Positions 14,924 through 22,102 of a stretch of DNA of 28,599 nt are shown piece after piece. Source of the stretch: REEB481 sp041170785 (lineage in GTDB: Bacteria > Bacteroidota > Bacteroidia > NS11-12g > UBA955); the NCBI GenBank assembly GCA_041170785.1, contig JBEDND010000190.1, forward strand, positions 1 to 28,599, in the 5' to 3' direction. The notes beneath the pieces were generated by a model. The model was not told the origin of the DNA, searched no databases, and was given only the letters and a program-made list of their open reading frames with translations. The translations under genes and the position numbers were made by a program. Numbering within the stretch: position 1 is the stretch's first letter; every line of letters begins with the position of its first letter.

Positions 14924-16021
14924 ATGAACGTCAGCGGAAAAAAATGGCTGGTGTACGCAGGAACGGCGCTCTTGTTCCTGCTTGCCTGGATTTTTCGTGT
15001 TACCCTGTTGTATGTATTGGTTTCTTTGGTGCTCACCCTGTTGGGTGCTCCGGCCGTGGACAGGCTGGAACGGGTTCGTTTGGGCAAGATGAACATTCCG
15101 CGAACCGTGGCGGCTTTGATGGTACTATGCCTGATTCTGCTGCTCGCTTCCGGCATGTTGTTTTTGGTGGTACCGGTGGTTGGTGAGCAGATAAGTGCCA
15201 TCAGCAAGATGGAAACATCACAGTTGGAACGCACCTTTGCCAAGCCCTTGGCAGAACTGCGCGAACTGGCTGTGCAACTGGGTTTGGATCCTTCGGTGCT
15301 CAATCCTGAGCAGATAAAAGAAAAACTGGTTTCCTTGTTCAGCCTGAGTGCATTGGGAAAAACCTTGCAGGGTGTTTTTGGCTTTTTCGGAGCACTTGCC
15401 GGTGCGCTGTTTTCCATTTCTTTTATCACCTTTTTTTTCTTGCGCGACCGCTTTTTATTTTACCGCCTCGTGCATTTGGTGACTCCGGCGCGTCATGAGC
15501 CGGCCATGCAGCGCATCCTCCGGTCGGTGAACAGCATGCTTTCCCGATATGTGCAGGCTTTGCTGCTGCAGGTGATCAGCTTCGCCATCATCATCTTCTT
15601 AGGTTTAACCATCATTGGGGAACAGTACGCATTTACCATTGCGGTATTTGCCGGCATTGTCAACCTGATTCCCTACCTCGGGCCCTGGATCGGTTTGGGG
15701 TTTGGACTTATTCTCGGTGTGTCCACCCACCTTGGATTGGATTTTTACCAATCAGTAGTTCCCGATATGCTGTATATGACGCTGGTATTTGTAGTGGCGG
15801 TGCTCATCGACAACTTCCTGACTTATCCGCTCATTTTTTCAAACACACTCAAGGCACATCCTTTGGAGTTGTTTCTGGTGGTGCTCATGGCCGGCACGTT
15901 GGCCGGTATTCCCGGAATGGTTTTGGGTGCGCCCGTCTATACGGTATTGCGCATCATTGCCAGAGAATTCTTCACGCGCTTCGATGTGGTGCGCGCCGCC
16001 ACGCGTGATTTGGACGACTGA
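14924..16021 (+). CDS. AI-2E family transporter (YdiK/TqsA/PerM-like)
   Basis: A 365-residue integral membrane protein of the AI-2E transporter family. Hydrophobic N-terminal helices (about 8-42 and 60-90) precede a soluble amphipathic segment (90-145), then several helices. The conserved C-terminal core reads NLIPYLGPWIG at about 247-257, DNFLTYPLIFSNTLKAHPLELF around 291-312 and GIPGMVLGAPVYTVLRII near 324-341. Despite the family name, substrates are rarely known; some members export autoinducer-2 and others work in Na+/H+ exchange or stress tolerance. It is a single-gene unit ending eight bases from the convergent pth gene, with no terminator visible between them. Confidence 0.9.
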   Translation: MNVSGKKWLVYAGTALLFLLAWIFRVTLLYVLVSLVLTLLGAPAVDRLERVRLGKMNIPRTVAALMVLCLILLLASGMLFLVVPVVGEQISAISKMETSQLERTFAKPLAELRELAVQLGLDPSVLNPEQIKEKLVSLFSLSALGKTLQGVFGFFGALAGALFSISFITFFFLRDRFLFYRLVHLVTPARHEPAMQRILRSVNSMLSRYVQALLLQVISFAIIIFLGLTIIGEQYAFTIAVFAGIVNLIPYLGPWIGLGFGLILGVSTHLGLDFYQSVVPDMLYMTLVFVVAVLIDNFLTYPLIFSNTLKAHPLELFLVVLMAGTLAGIPGMVLGAPVYTVLRIIAREFFTRFDVVRAATRDLDD

Positions 16022-16029
16022 AAACCATT

Positions 16030-16590
16030 TCAATTGTTGAATTGGGTCATCGCAGTACCCAAACCCGCATGTATCATGCTTTCGATGCATGATGCGGCCC
16101 GTGCCATGCATACAGGCAGTTCTTCCTGCTCGGCGGCAGTCCATGATCCCAGAACATATTCAACCTGACGGCCTTTAGGAAAATCATTGCCTATGCCTAC
16201 ACGCAGTCTGGCGAATTCTTCGGTTCCCAGCACTTCGATGATGTTTCTCAACCCATTCTGACCGCCGTGGCTTCCCTTTGCCCGCAGGCGAAGCTTAAAT
16301 TGTGGCAGCGCAAGATCATCGCATACAACCAACAGCTGACCTGAGGCCGGCTTGACCTGCTGCATCCAATAGGCCACCGCTTTACCGCTCAGGTTCATAT
16401 AGGTATTGGGTTTCAGCAGCAGCAGCTCTTTCCCGCGAAAGCGAATCCTGCATGTCCAGCCGTGTCGCTCCAATGACCAAGTGGCCTGGTGTTTCTCAGC
16501 CAGAAAATCCAGCACTGCAAAGCCGATGTTGTGCCTGGTAGCGGCATATTCCTCACCGGGATTGCCCAGTCCGCATATCAGCCAGGCCAT
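16030..16590 (-). CDS. pth: peptidyl-tRNA hydrolase
   Basis: A 186-residue cytoplasmic enzyme that frees tRNA from prematurely released peptidyl-tRNA. Family landmarks are present: GLGNPG with Asn 10, RHNIGF with His 20 as catalytic base, KPNTYMNLSG at 60-69, the CDDLALP segment with Asp 91/92, and GSHGGQNGLRNI at 106-117 containing Asn 112. Length is typical. It is the last gene of the minus-strand rbfA operon, with only six bases separating it from the L,D-transpeptidase gene. Confidence 0.96.
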   Translation of the reverse strand: MAWLICGLGNPGEEYAATRHNIGFAVLDFLAEKHQATWSLERHGWTCRIRFRGKELLLLKPNTYMNLSGKAVAYWMQQVKPASGQLLVVCDDLALPQFKLRLRAKGSHGGQNGLRNIIEVLGTEEFARLRVGIGNDFPKGRQVEYVLGSWTAAEQEELPVCMARAASCIESMIHAGLGTAMTQFNN

Positions 16591-16596
16591 ATAAAA

Positions 16597-17385
16597 TTAG
16601 TGGTTTTCGTTGTATAAATGATAGTTCTGCGGGAATACAATTTTGTATAATCCGGCGTCGTCAACCCAATAGCCCGGTGGGATTTTGTAGGTGTTAAAAA
16701 ATTTAAAACCTTCTTCGATGTTCTTCCAGAATTTGAGCACCAACGGTTTGTGTGCATAATGGGTTTGCAGGTAGGTCCAATTTTTTTGGGTAAACCGGCA
16801 AGGAAAAATATCGATGGGAATTTTAGCGTTGGTCCCCTGATAAGCCTGAGCGCGCGCGGTAATCCAGTAAATTTCTTGCATCACCGAATCGGTCATGGGG
16901 ATACAACCCACCGAAACACAGTCGCCGTGCACATAAATTTCATTCCCCGGATTTTCCTTACTGGCAAACTTCAGATCTACTTCATTGGGGTAGGAAACCT
17001 TCATGGAAAGGTGATAGTTGCTGTTCGGATTGAATCGTTCGATGAAATACATGCCTTCCGGAACCTGCATATCGCCGAATTTGCGTTTTGGTCCGAGGTC
17101 GCCACTGCCCCGGCAAATATTGTACACCTTAATGCGTTTATATGCATTGGTAGAAGTATCGCTGGCCCACAATTCCAGCTGATCTTCCAGTTTGAAGGCG
17201 CGCCAGTAAATGTATTTCGGCGTTTCACTCAAACCGGAATCGCGGAACATTTTGCGGATTTTACGGTCGGTACGGTCGCGGGCCAAACGTACCCTCTCGT
17301 AGTTAAGTTGGCTGCTGAGGAAGTCTTGTGCAATGACCGTTCCGGAAGTAAAACACAGGAAGGCCAATATGAAGATGCGGTTCAT
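16597..17385 (-). CDS. L,D-transpeptidase family protein (YkuD domain, YafK-like)
   Basis: A 262-residue exported protein with a signal peptide (residues 1-19, cleaved after GTVIA). The YkuD catalytic block is IYVHGDCVSVGCIPM at 150-164, with His 153 and Cys 161 as the expected catalytic pair in the HGD-x-x-S-x-GC pattern. The region KFGDMQVPEGMYFI at 102-115 matches the conserved strand before it. YkuD enzymes form 3-3 or lipoprotein cross-links in peptidoglycan; the YafK-like branch is divergent and can act as an amidase, so either activity is possible. It lies between the permease (18 bases) and pth (six bases) on the same strand. Confidence 0.88.
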   Translation of the reverse strand: MNRIFILAFLCFTSGTVIAQDFLSSQLNYERVRLARDRTDRKIRKMFRDSGLSETPKYIYWRAFKLEDQLELWASDTSTNAYKRIKVYNICRGSGDLGPKRKFGDMQVPEGMYFIERFNPNSNYHLSMKVSYPNEVDLKFASKENPGNEIYVHGDCVSVGCIPMTDSVMQEIYWITARAQAYQGTNAKIPIDIFPCRFTQKNWTYLQTHYAHKPLVLKFWKNIEEGFKFFNTYKIPPGYWVDDAGLYKIVFPQNYHLYNENH

Positions 17386-17403
17386 GGCGGCGGCGAAATT
17401 ACA

Positions 17404-18600
17404 TCAGAGGTGTTTTTTAACCTGCAATGAAGGATAAAGCGCACTCAACAAACCCATGACCAAGGCTACGGCAGCTACCAGCACCATATCAGAAAACCTT
17501 AAGGCCACCGGATAATGCGGAACAATGGCACTGTCCATACGGATGAAGCCAATCTGCTGTTGCAACACAACCAACAGCACACCCAACAACATCCCGCTGA
17601 GGGCGCCAATCCCGGAAATAAGCAAGCCTTCTTTAAGAAATACAGCCGACAAGGTTGTTGGTTGCGCACCCATGATGTGCAGGGTGCGGATGTCGTTCTT
17701 TTTTTCTATGACCAGCATGGATAATGCGCCGGTGAGGTTAAACGAAATGACGGCCAACACGAAGCAGAGGATGGCAAAGGTGGCCCACTTTTCGGTGCGG
17801 AACATGTGCAGCAGTGCTTTGTTTTGTTCTCTGCGATCCTGAATCAGGAAGTTGGAACCCAAAAGGTTTTGCACCTCTGTTCTGATGGTTTCCAGCGAAG
17901 CCCCCGGTTTGAGGAAGAGTTCCAGGCCGCTGCGCTCATCGTAGCGTTCAAACAGGTGTTCAGCATAGGCCACGGGCACGATGGCGTAACGGTTGTTGAT
18001 TTCATCATCCATGCGCATGGTGCCGCTATGCAGCAGTGGCAACTTATTCACTTCCGGGTTCACCAGGCTTACACTTTCCCGGCGTGGAACCACAGCCGAA
18101 ACCTGAACATCACGCGCACCCGGCATCAGACCAAGTCGGTATTCCAGGCCTTCTCCCAAAATCACGCCACTGATGCCCGGATAAGGGTTCAATGTTCCGC
18201 CTGCCAATAAATGTTTGCCAATTCCTGAATGGTAGAGAAAGCCGCTGTCGGTTCCTTTGAGGGTGCAAATCACCTGCTGGTTTCCGGATTGGAGCACGGC
18301 GTTGTCTTCCAGTATGAGCCCAACATAGGTGATCCCGGGCAGCCTGCGTATGTGGGCTATGGTGGCTGAATCGGGGGTGAACATTTTGCCGGCAACGGGC
18401 GTCACTTTCAGGTCGGGGTGGAAGTCGTTGTACACGCGAAACAACAAACCCTCGAAGCCATTGAGCGCCGAAAGGATGACGATCAGTGCGAAGGATCCCA
18501 CGGCGAAGCCCAAGAGCGAAATGCCGGTGATGATGTTCACGGCATTGCGGTTGCTGCGGCTCACCAGATATCGGCGGGCTATAAGTCCGGAAAGGCGCAT
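17404..18600 (-). CDS. ABC transporter permease, LolC/LolE (FtsX) type
   Basis: A 398-residue inner-membrane permease with the four-helix MacB/FtsX layout: one helix at about 23-48, a large periplasmic domain to about 270, then three helices near 272-298, 325-350 and 371-392. The start LIARRYLVSR and the segment VIEKKNDIRTLHIMGAQP (about 296-313) are typical of LolC/LolE proteins, which extract lipoproteins for transfer to the outer membrane. No ATPase gene lies next to it, so its LolD partner must be elsewhere. It follows rbfA by five bases. A role in lipoprotein release is inferred from family membership. Confidence 0.9.
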   Translation of the reverse strand: MRLSGLIARRYLVSRSNRNAVNIITGISLLGFAVGSFALIVILSALNGFEGLLFRVYNDFHPDLKVTPVAGKMFTPDSATIAHIRRLPGITYVGLILEDNAVLQSGNQQVICTLKGTDSGFLYHSGIGKHLLAGGTLNPYPGISGVILGEGLEYRLGLMPGARDVQVSAVVPRRESVSLVNPEVNKLPLLHSGTMRMDDEINNRYAIVPVAYAEHLFERYDERSGLELFLKPGASLETIRTEVQNLLGSNFLIQDRREQNKALLHMFRTEKWATFAILCFVLAVISFNLTGALSMLVIEKKNDIRTLHIMGAQPTTLSAVFLKEGLLISGIGALSGMLLGVLLVVLQQQIGFIRMDSAIVPHYPVALRFSDMVLVAAVALVMGLLSALYPSLQVKKHL

Positions 18601-18605
18601 AGGGG

Positions 18606-18971
18606 CTATTCCTCTTCCTTTTGCTGGTCTTTGTTCAGTTGTGCAAAAAGCGCATCCATCTTATTCAGGTAATCCAGAGAATCATCAAGCATAAACACCA
18701 ATTCAGGCACCTTCTTCACCTCATGCCTGATTTTTCTCGCCAGCTCATGGCGGATTTCTTTGGCGTGTAATTCCACCAGTTCCATGGCTGCCTGCCGGTT
18801 TTTCACCGTATATAAACTCAGGTACACCCGCGCATGGCCCAGGTCCGGGCTCACCTGAACACCGGAAATGGTAAGCATATTCCCACCAAACCAACTGTGG
18901 TTGTATTCTTGGAAGATACTTCCCAGGTCGCGTTGAATTTGTTTGGCGAATTTTTCCTGTCTGATGCTCAT
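18606..18971 (-). CDS. rbfA: 30S ribosome-binding factor RbfA
   Basis: A 121-residue KH-fold protein beginning MSIRQEKFAKQIQRDLGSIF, the usual RbfA start. The V-x-VSPDLGHARVYLS strand (about 39-51) and the FMLDDSLDYLNKMDALF helix near the C-terminus (about 94-110) confirm the family. It binds 16S rRNA helix 1 during late 30S maturation and cold adaptation. The frame continues upstream to 19157, but the extension overlaps the divergent gene and is not conserved in character; the ATG at 18971 lies five bases behind a TAACTTTG box on the same strand. It heads a four-gene minus-strand operon with the permease, L,D-transpeptidase and pth. Confidence 0.95.
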   Translation of the reverse strand: MSIRQEKFAKQIQRDLGSIFQEYNHSWFGGNMLTISGVQVSPDLGHARVYLSLYTVKNRQAAMELVELHAKEIRHELARKIRHEVKKVPELVFMLDDSLDYLNKMDALFAQLNKDQQKEEE

Positions 18972-18976
18972 CGGTA

Positions 18977-18984
18977 CAAAGTTA
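18977..18984 (-). promoter_or_regulatory. -7 box TAACTTTG for the rbfA operon
   Basis: On the minus strand TAACTTTG ends five bases before the rbfA ATG, predicting an essentially leaderless mRNA. It mirrors the TAACTTTG at 19031-19038 that faces the other way, so the two divergent promoters share about 60 bases. Confidence 0.55.
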
Positions 18985-19030
18985 GTCAGAAGCAGCAGCA
19001 AGCGAACGGTGTGTATTTGCCAAAGGAACA

Positions 19031-19038
19031 TAACTTTG
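19031..19038 (+). promoter_or_regulatory. -7 box TAACTTTG for the ATP-grasp gene
   Basis: A perfect TAnnTTTG match ends six bases before the TTG start codon at 19045. A TTTG at 19016-19019 is too close to serve as a normal -33 element. Confidence 0.5.
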
Positions 19039-19044
19039 CGGCGT

Positions 19045-20091
19045 TTGAAAGCTACCTTGTTGATACCTTCCGGAGCCGGTGCACCTGGATTTGCCGGCAT
19101 CCTGCATTGTATAAAACAGGCTCCGGGCATCCGCGTGATTGCCGGTGATATCAACAACCAAGCCTACGGCAGACAGCTGGCCGATGGATTTTTTCAGACG
19201 CCTCCCGGCAACCATCCGGAATATCCAGAATTTATCCTCAATAAAGCCGTCGAGTGCGAAGCAGGTGTGGTTTTGCCCATTACCACACGCGAACTTGACC
19301 CGCTTTCTTTGCACCTTACAGCCTTTGCCGAAAAACACATCCGACTGATGGTTTCACCATCTTCTGGGTTGCGCATTGCCAACAACAAGGCCCGTTTGTA
19401 TGAATACATGCTGGAAAGTGGACAAAAGCCTCCAGTGTTTCGTGTGGTACGCACACAGGAGGCCGTGATGCAAGCCATTGAGGAACTGGCCCCGAACGGT
19501 GAGCGGCTGATTTTCAAACCGGCCTGTGGCAACGGAAGCGTGGGATTTGGCATCATCCTCGGAACAAATGAGGCCCTGCGCAGGAATTTGTTGCACGAAA
19601 AACCAGGATCGGGGTATTATTACCGCAGGGAAGAATTGCCGCACCTGCTGCCCGCCAATTTGGGCATGGAATTGCTGGTTTGTGAATATCTCCCCGGCAC
19701 GGAATATTCCGTTGATGTGTTGGCCGAAAACGGAAAAGTACTTTATGCCATCACCCGCAGTCGTGATAAGATGGTGAATGGCATCAGCGTAAAAGGAACC
19801 TTTATTCGCCGCGACGATATTCTGGACATGGTGCACAAGCTGGTTGATTCTCTGGGATTACATGGTCCGCTGGGCCTGCAGTTTCGTGAAAATGAACGCA
19901 GTGAAATGACCATTCTGGAAATCAATCCGCGCTTGCAGGGAACCGTGAGCAGTTGCTTGGGTGCCGGCATCAATGTTCCGCTGGACGCCGTGCGCCTGGC
20001 GCTGGATGAACCGGTAGTAGGCCGGCAGGAATTGATACAATGGGGCGTGGGTTTTGTAAGGTATTGGTCGGAAGCCTTCTTCAACCCATAA
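19045..20091 (+). CDS. ATP-grasp enzyme, carbamoyl-phosphate-synthase-like
   Basis: A 348-residue protein with a pre-ATP-grasp Rossmann unit (MKATLLIPSGAGAPGFAGIL at 1-20) and an ATP-grasp domain: IANNKARLYEYM, LIFKPACGNGSVGF-x-I for the glycine-rich lid, ELLVCEYLPGTEYSVDV, and the metal-binding ILEINPRLQGTVS block. Such CarB-like enzymes join a carboxylate to an amine or make carbamoyl-type intermediates and often occur in surface-polysaccharide loci. The frame is open back to 18943 but only the TTG at 19045 aligns with the family N-terminus and sits behind a promoter box. It precedes the glycan-locus regulators by 46 bases. It may belong to the locus or be a separate gene; the substrate is unknown. 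Confidence 0.82.
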   Translation: MKATLLIPSGAGAPGFAGILHCIKQAPGIRVIAGDINNQAYGRQLADGFFQTPPGNHPEYPEFILNKAVECEAGVVLPITTRELDPLSLHLTAFAEKHIRLMVSPSSGLRIANNKARLYEYMLESGQKPPVFRVVRTQEAVMQAIEELAPNGERLIFKPACGNGSVGFGIILGTNEALRRNLLHEKPGSGYYYRREELPHLLPANLGMELLVCEYLPGTEYSVDVLAENGKVLYAITRSRDKMVNGISVKGTFIRRDDILDMVHKLVDSLGLHGPLGLQFRENERSEMTILEINPRLQGTVSSCLGAGINVPLDAVRLALDEPVVGRQELIQWGVGFVRYWSEAFFNP

Positions 20092-20113
20092 AAAATATAC
20101 CACATATTCACAA

Positions 20114-20136
20114 AATGAGTAATTTTGCTACTCATT
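20114..20136. promoter_or_regulatory. palindromic operator candidate over a -7 box, before the winged-helix gene
   Basis: AATGAGTA (20114-20121) and TACTCATT (20129-20136) are perfect complements around ATTTTGC. The -7 box TAATTTTG occupies 20120-20127, inside the palindrome, and the ATG of the winged-helix gene follows at 20138. A protein bound here would block the promoter, so autoregulation is plausible. A short RNA hairpin is the alternative reading, but at or before the transcription start it would be only partly transcribed. Confidence 0.5.
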
Positions 20137-20137
20137 A

Positions 20138-20668
20138 ATGATTGATACCCTCATCTCTTCCAAAACGCGGGTGAAGCTGCTGTTGAAGTTCTTTCTGAAC
20201 AGCGCGAACAAAGCCTATTTGCGGAATTTGGAGGCTGAATTTGGGGAAAGCACCAATGCCATCCGGCTGGAACTGAATCGGTTTGAGAAGGCCGGAATGC
20301 TGAAGAGTTCCAGTGAAGGAAACAAGAAGGTATTCAGCGCCAACACGGCACATCCGCTGTTTGGCGACATCAGAAGCATTGTATTGAAATACGTGGGCAT
20401 AGACCAGATTGTGGAATATGTCATCAAGCACCTTGGCGAAGTGGAGCAGGTTTTTGTAGTAGGCGATTACGCACGCGGACTGGATGCGGGCATCATCGAT
20501 TTGGTGATGGTAGGACGCATCAATCAGTCGTTTTTACAAGAGCTGGTGACAAAGGTGGAACAAAAAATAGAAAGGCGCATCAGGTACATCATTTTTGAAC
20601 CAGAGGCCTTCGATATAGCGCAAATACGCAACAAACAGGCGGAGCCATTATTGCTCTGGAGCCGCTGA
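20138..20668 (+). CDS. winged-helix regulator fused to degenerate nucleotidyltransferase domain
   Basis: A 176-residue two-domain protein. Residues about 1-70 form a winged helix of ArsR-like type (MIDTLISSKTRVKLLLKFFL, then FGESTNAIRLELNRFEKAGML as the recognition region). Residues about 100-160 follow the minimal nucleotidyltransferase fold: VFVVGDYARGLDAGIIDLVMVG corresponds to G-S-x-A-R-G-x-x-x-x-x-D-x-D-L. The usual GS is GD (109-110) and the first catalytic Asp is Ile 119, while Asp 121 remains, so catalysis is unlikely. Proteins of this kind commonly stand directly before UpxY-type antiterminators in Bacteroidota polysaccharide loci, as here. A regulatory role is inferred. A palindrome covers its promoter. 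Confidence 0.82.
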   Translation: MIDTLISSKTRVKLLLKFFLNSANKAYLRNLEAEFGESTNAIRLELNRFEKAGMLKSSSEGNKKVFSANTAHPLFGDIRSIVLKYVGIDQIVEYVIKHLGEVEQVFVVGDYARGLDAGIIDLVMVGRINQSFLQELVTKVEQKIERRIRYIIFEPEAFDIAQIRNKQAEPLLLWSR

Positions 20669-20696
20669 GTTATTGCACCACAGAATCAACATCCTG

Positions 20697-20717
20697 CTTG
20701 GTCCTTATGGGACTGAG
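20697..20717 (+). promoter_or_regulatory. leader hairpin overlapping the upxY ribosome binding site
   Basis: CTTGGTCC (20697-20704) can pair with GGACTGAG (20710-20717) around TTATG, eight pairs with two G-T wobbles. The 3' arm includes the first bases of the GAGGAGG ribosome site. It could limit translation or act as a pause signal for NusG-family recruitment; neither is shown. Confidence 0.35.
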
Positions 20718-20721
20718 GAGG
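20715..20721 (+). promoter_or_regulatory. strong Shine-Dalgarno GAGGAGG for upxY
   Basis: GAGGAGG ends seven bases before the ATG at 20729. It is the only clearly strong Shine-Dalgarno sequence I noticed; most starts here lack one, as is usual in Bacteroidota. Confidence 0.65.
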
Positions 20722-20728
20722 CGAAGCC

Positions 20729-21250
20729 ATGAATACAGCAGGCAATACACCTTGGAACGTTGTGTATGTGTCTTCCCGGCAGGAGAAGGCTGTTTGGGCG
20801 CGGCTGGAGCAGCAGCAGATTGAATCTTATGTACCGTTGATGCGCAAATTGCAGCGATGGAGCGACCGAAACAAATGGGTGGATTTCCCTTTGTTTACCG
20901 GCTATGTAATGGTTCGTCCACTGGCACATCAACAGGATCGGGTGCTACAGGTTCCCGGCGTGGTGGCCTATGTGCGCTTCGGCGGGAAAGCGGCGGTGGT
21001 GCGCGATGAGGAAATTCTACTTATCCGGCAGCTCATCGCACATGGTTACGACCTGGAAGTGGCCGGATTGGAACCTGGAACACCCAAGGGAACTGCCGTA
21101 CGTGTAATCCAGGGTCCGTTGAAAGGGTGTTTGGGAACCATTCTGGATCATGAGAAGGACTCCGGTTTTCAGATTGCCCTGGAGGGAATCAGGCAAGGCA
21201 TCCGCGTGCGTTTGCCTGCCGCTTATCTTGAAAAAATTATCGATACATGA
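20729..21250 (+). CDS. UpxY-like transcription antiterminator (NusG paralogue)
   Basis: A 173-residue NusG-family protein. The NGN domain (about 8-105) begins WNVVYVSSRQEKAVWARLEQQQIESYVP and includes FPLFTGYVMV, the standard NusG/RfaH core. The C-terminal KOW region (about 117-173) has G-T-A-V-R-V-I-Q-G-P-L-K-G-C-L-G. In Bacteroides, UpxY proteins bind nascent leader RNA of their own capsule locus and keep polymerase elongating through it. Here the gene heads the exporter and pse genes and overlaps the next gene by four bases (ATGA), so it probably controls this cluster in cis. The leader is only 60 bases after the winged-helix gene. Confidence 0.9.
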   Translation: MNTAGNTPWNVVYVSSRQEKAVWARLEQQQIESYVPLMRKLQRWSDRNKWVDFPLFTGYVMVRPLAHQQDRVLQVPGVVAYVRFGGKAAVVRDEEILLIRQLIAHGYDLEVAGLEPGTPKGTAVRVIQGPLKGCLGTILDHEKDSGFQIALEGIRQGIRVRLPAAYLEKIIDT

Positions 21251-22101
21251 AAAATAAAAAGTGGGATTTAATCATCAAGCCCCATACGCGCTGGCTTGAT
21301 TTAAACCTCAAAGAGGTTTGGCGTTACCGCGACCTGGTTGCGCAGTTTGTGCGCCGCGACATTGTGGCTGTGTACAAGCAAACACTCTTGGGTCCGGTGT
21401 GGTTTGTGGTTCAGCCCATCCTCACCACAGTAGTATTTACCTTTGTGTTTGGTTCATTGGCCGGACTGGGACCCAAAGATGTTCCGGCGGTGCTGTTCTA
21501 CATGGCAGGCATCATTCCCTGGAACTATTTCAACGAATGCCTCATGAAAACCTCTTCCACCTTTACCGGTAATGCTTCCATTTATGGAAAGGTTTATTTC
21601 CCGCGTTTGGTCATTCCATTCAGCGTGGTCATTTCCAACCTGGCCAAGTTCGCCGTGCAAATGGTGCTGCTGCTGGCTGTTTGGCTCTACTACTATTTCC
21701 AGGGAAATTATGAATTCAACATCACAGGGTATATCCTGTTGCTGCCGGTGGTCATCCTCATCATGGCTGGTTTGGGCCTTTCCATGGGAATTCTGATCTC
21801 CAGCCTGACCACGAAGTACCGAGATTTATCTTTCCTGGTGGCCTTTGGCGTGGAACTGCTTAAGTTTGCCAGCACCTTGGTATTTCCCTTGTTCCTCATC
21901 AAGAATGAAACCTACCGCATGGTGATATGGGCCAACCCCATGACTTCCGTGATTGAAACCTTCCGCTTTGCGCTGATGGGGAAAGGCGCCGAAATAAATA
22001 TGTACGCCCTGAGCTACAGCGCCGGCTTTATGGTCATTGTGTTCTTCCTTGCAGCCCTGTTGTTCAACCGGGTTGAAAAATCATTTATGGATACCGTTTG
22101 A
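21247..22101 (+). CDS. wzm: polysaccharide ABC exporter, permease (Wzm-like)
   Basis: A 284-residue ABC-2 type permease. The N-terminal amphipathic part LKEVWRYRDLVAQFVRRDI (about 20-38) and YKQTLLGPVWFVVQPIL (about 43-59) are typical of Wzm/KpsM-type glycan exporters. Six hydrophobic segments follow, with ISSLTTKYRDLSFLV near 180-200 as the conserved coupling region. It forms the inner-membrane channel for an undecaprenol-linked glycan. The start overlaps the upxY stop (ATGA), and the cognate ATPase begins one base after its own stop codon, so the three are one translational unit. Confidence 0.93.
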   Translation: MKNKKWDLIIKPHTRWLDLNLKEVWRYRDLVAQFVRRDIVAVYKQTLLGPVWFVVQPILTTVVFTFVFGSLAGLGPKDVPAVLFYMAGIIPWNYFNECLMKTSSTFTGNASIYGKVYFPRLVIPFSVVISNLAKFAVQMVLLLAVWLYYYFQGNYEFNITGYILLLPVVILIMAGLGLSMGILISSLTTKYRDLSFLVAFGVELLKFASTLVFPLFLIKNETYRMVIWANPMTSVIETFRFALMGKGAEINMYALSYSAGFMVIVFFLAALLFNRVEKSFMDTV

Positions 22102-22102
22102 T

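Noticed and set aside
14743..15429. 228-codon minus-strand frame
   Set aside because: It overlaps the AI-2E transporter gene over most of its length and has Ser/Thr/Lys-rich, antisense-like composition. Only its last 41 codons fall outside that gene, and these are listed separately as a weak candidate.
16750..17430. 226-codon plus-strand frame opposite the L,D-transpeptidase
   Set aside because: The minus strand encodes a signal peptide and an intact YkuD catalytic motif, so the plus-strand frame is a shadow.
18943..19044. 34-residue N-terminal extension of the ATP-grasp protein
   Set aside because: It overlaps rbfA on the other strand and precedes the promoter box; the Rossmann start aligns at the TTG at 19045.
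18972..19157. 62-residue N-terminal extension of RbfA
   Set aside because: It overlaps the divergent ATP-grasp gene and a promoter box, while MSIRQEKF at 18971 is the normal family start.
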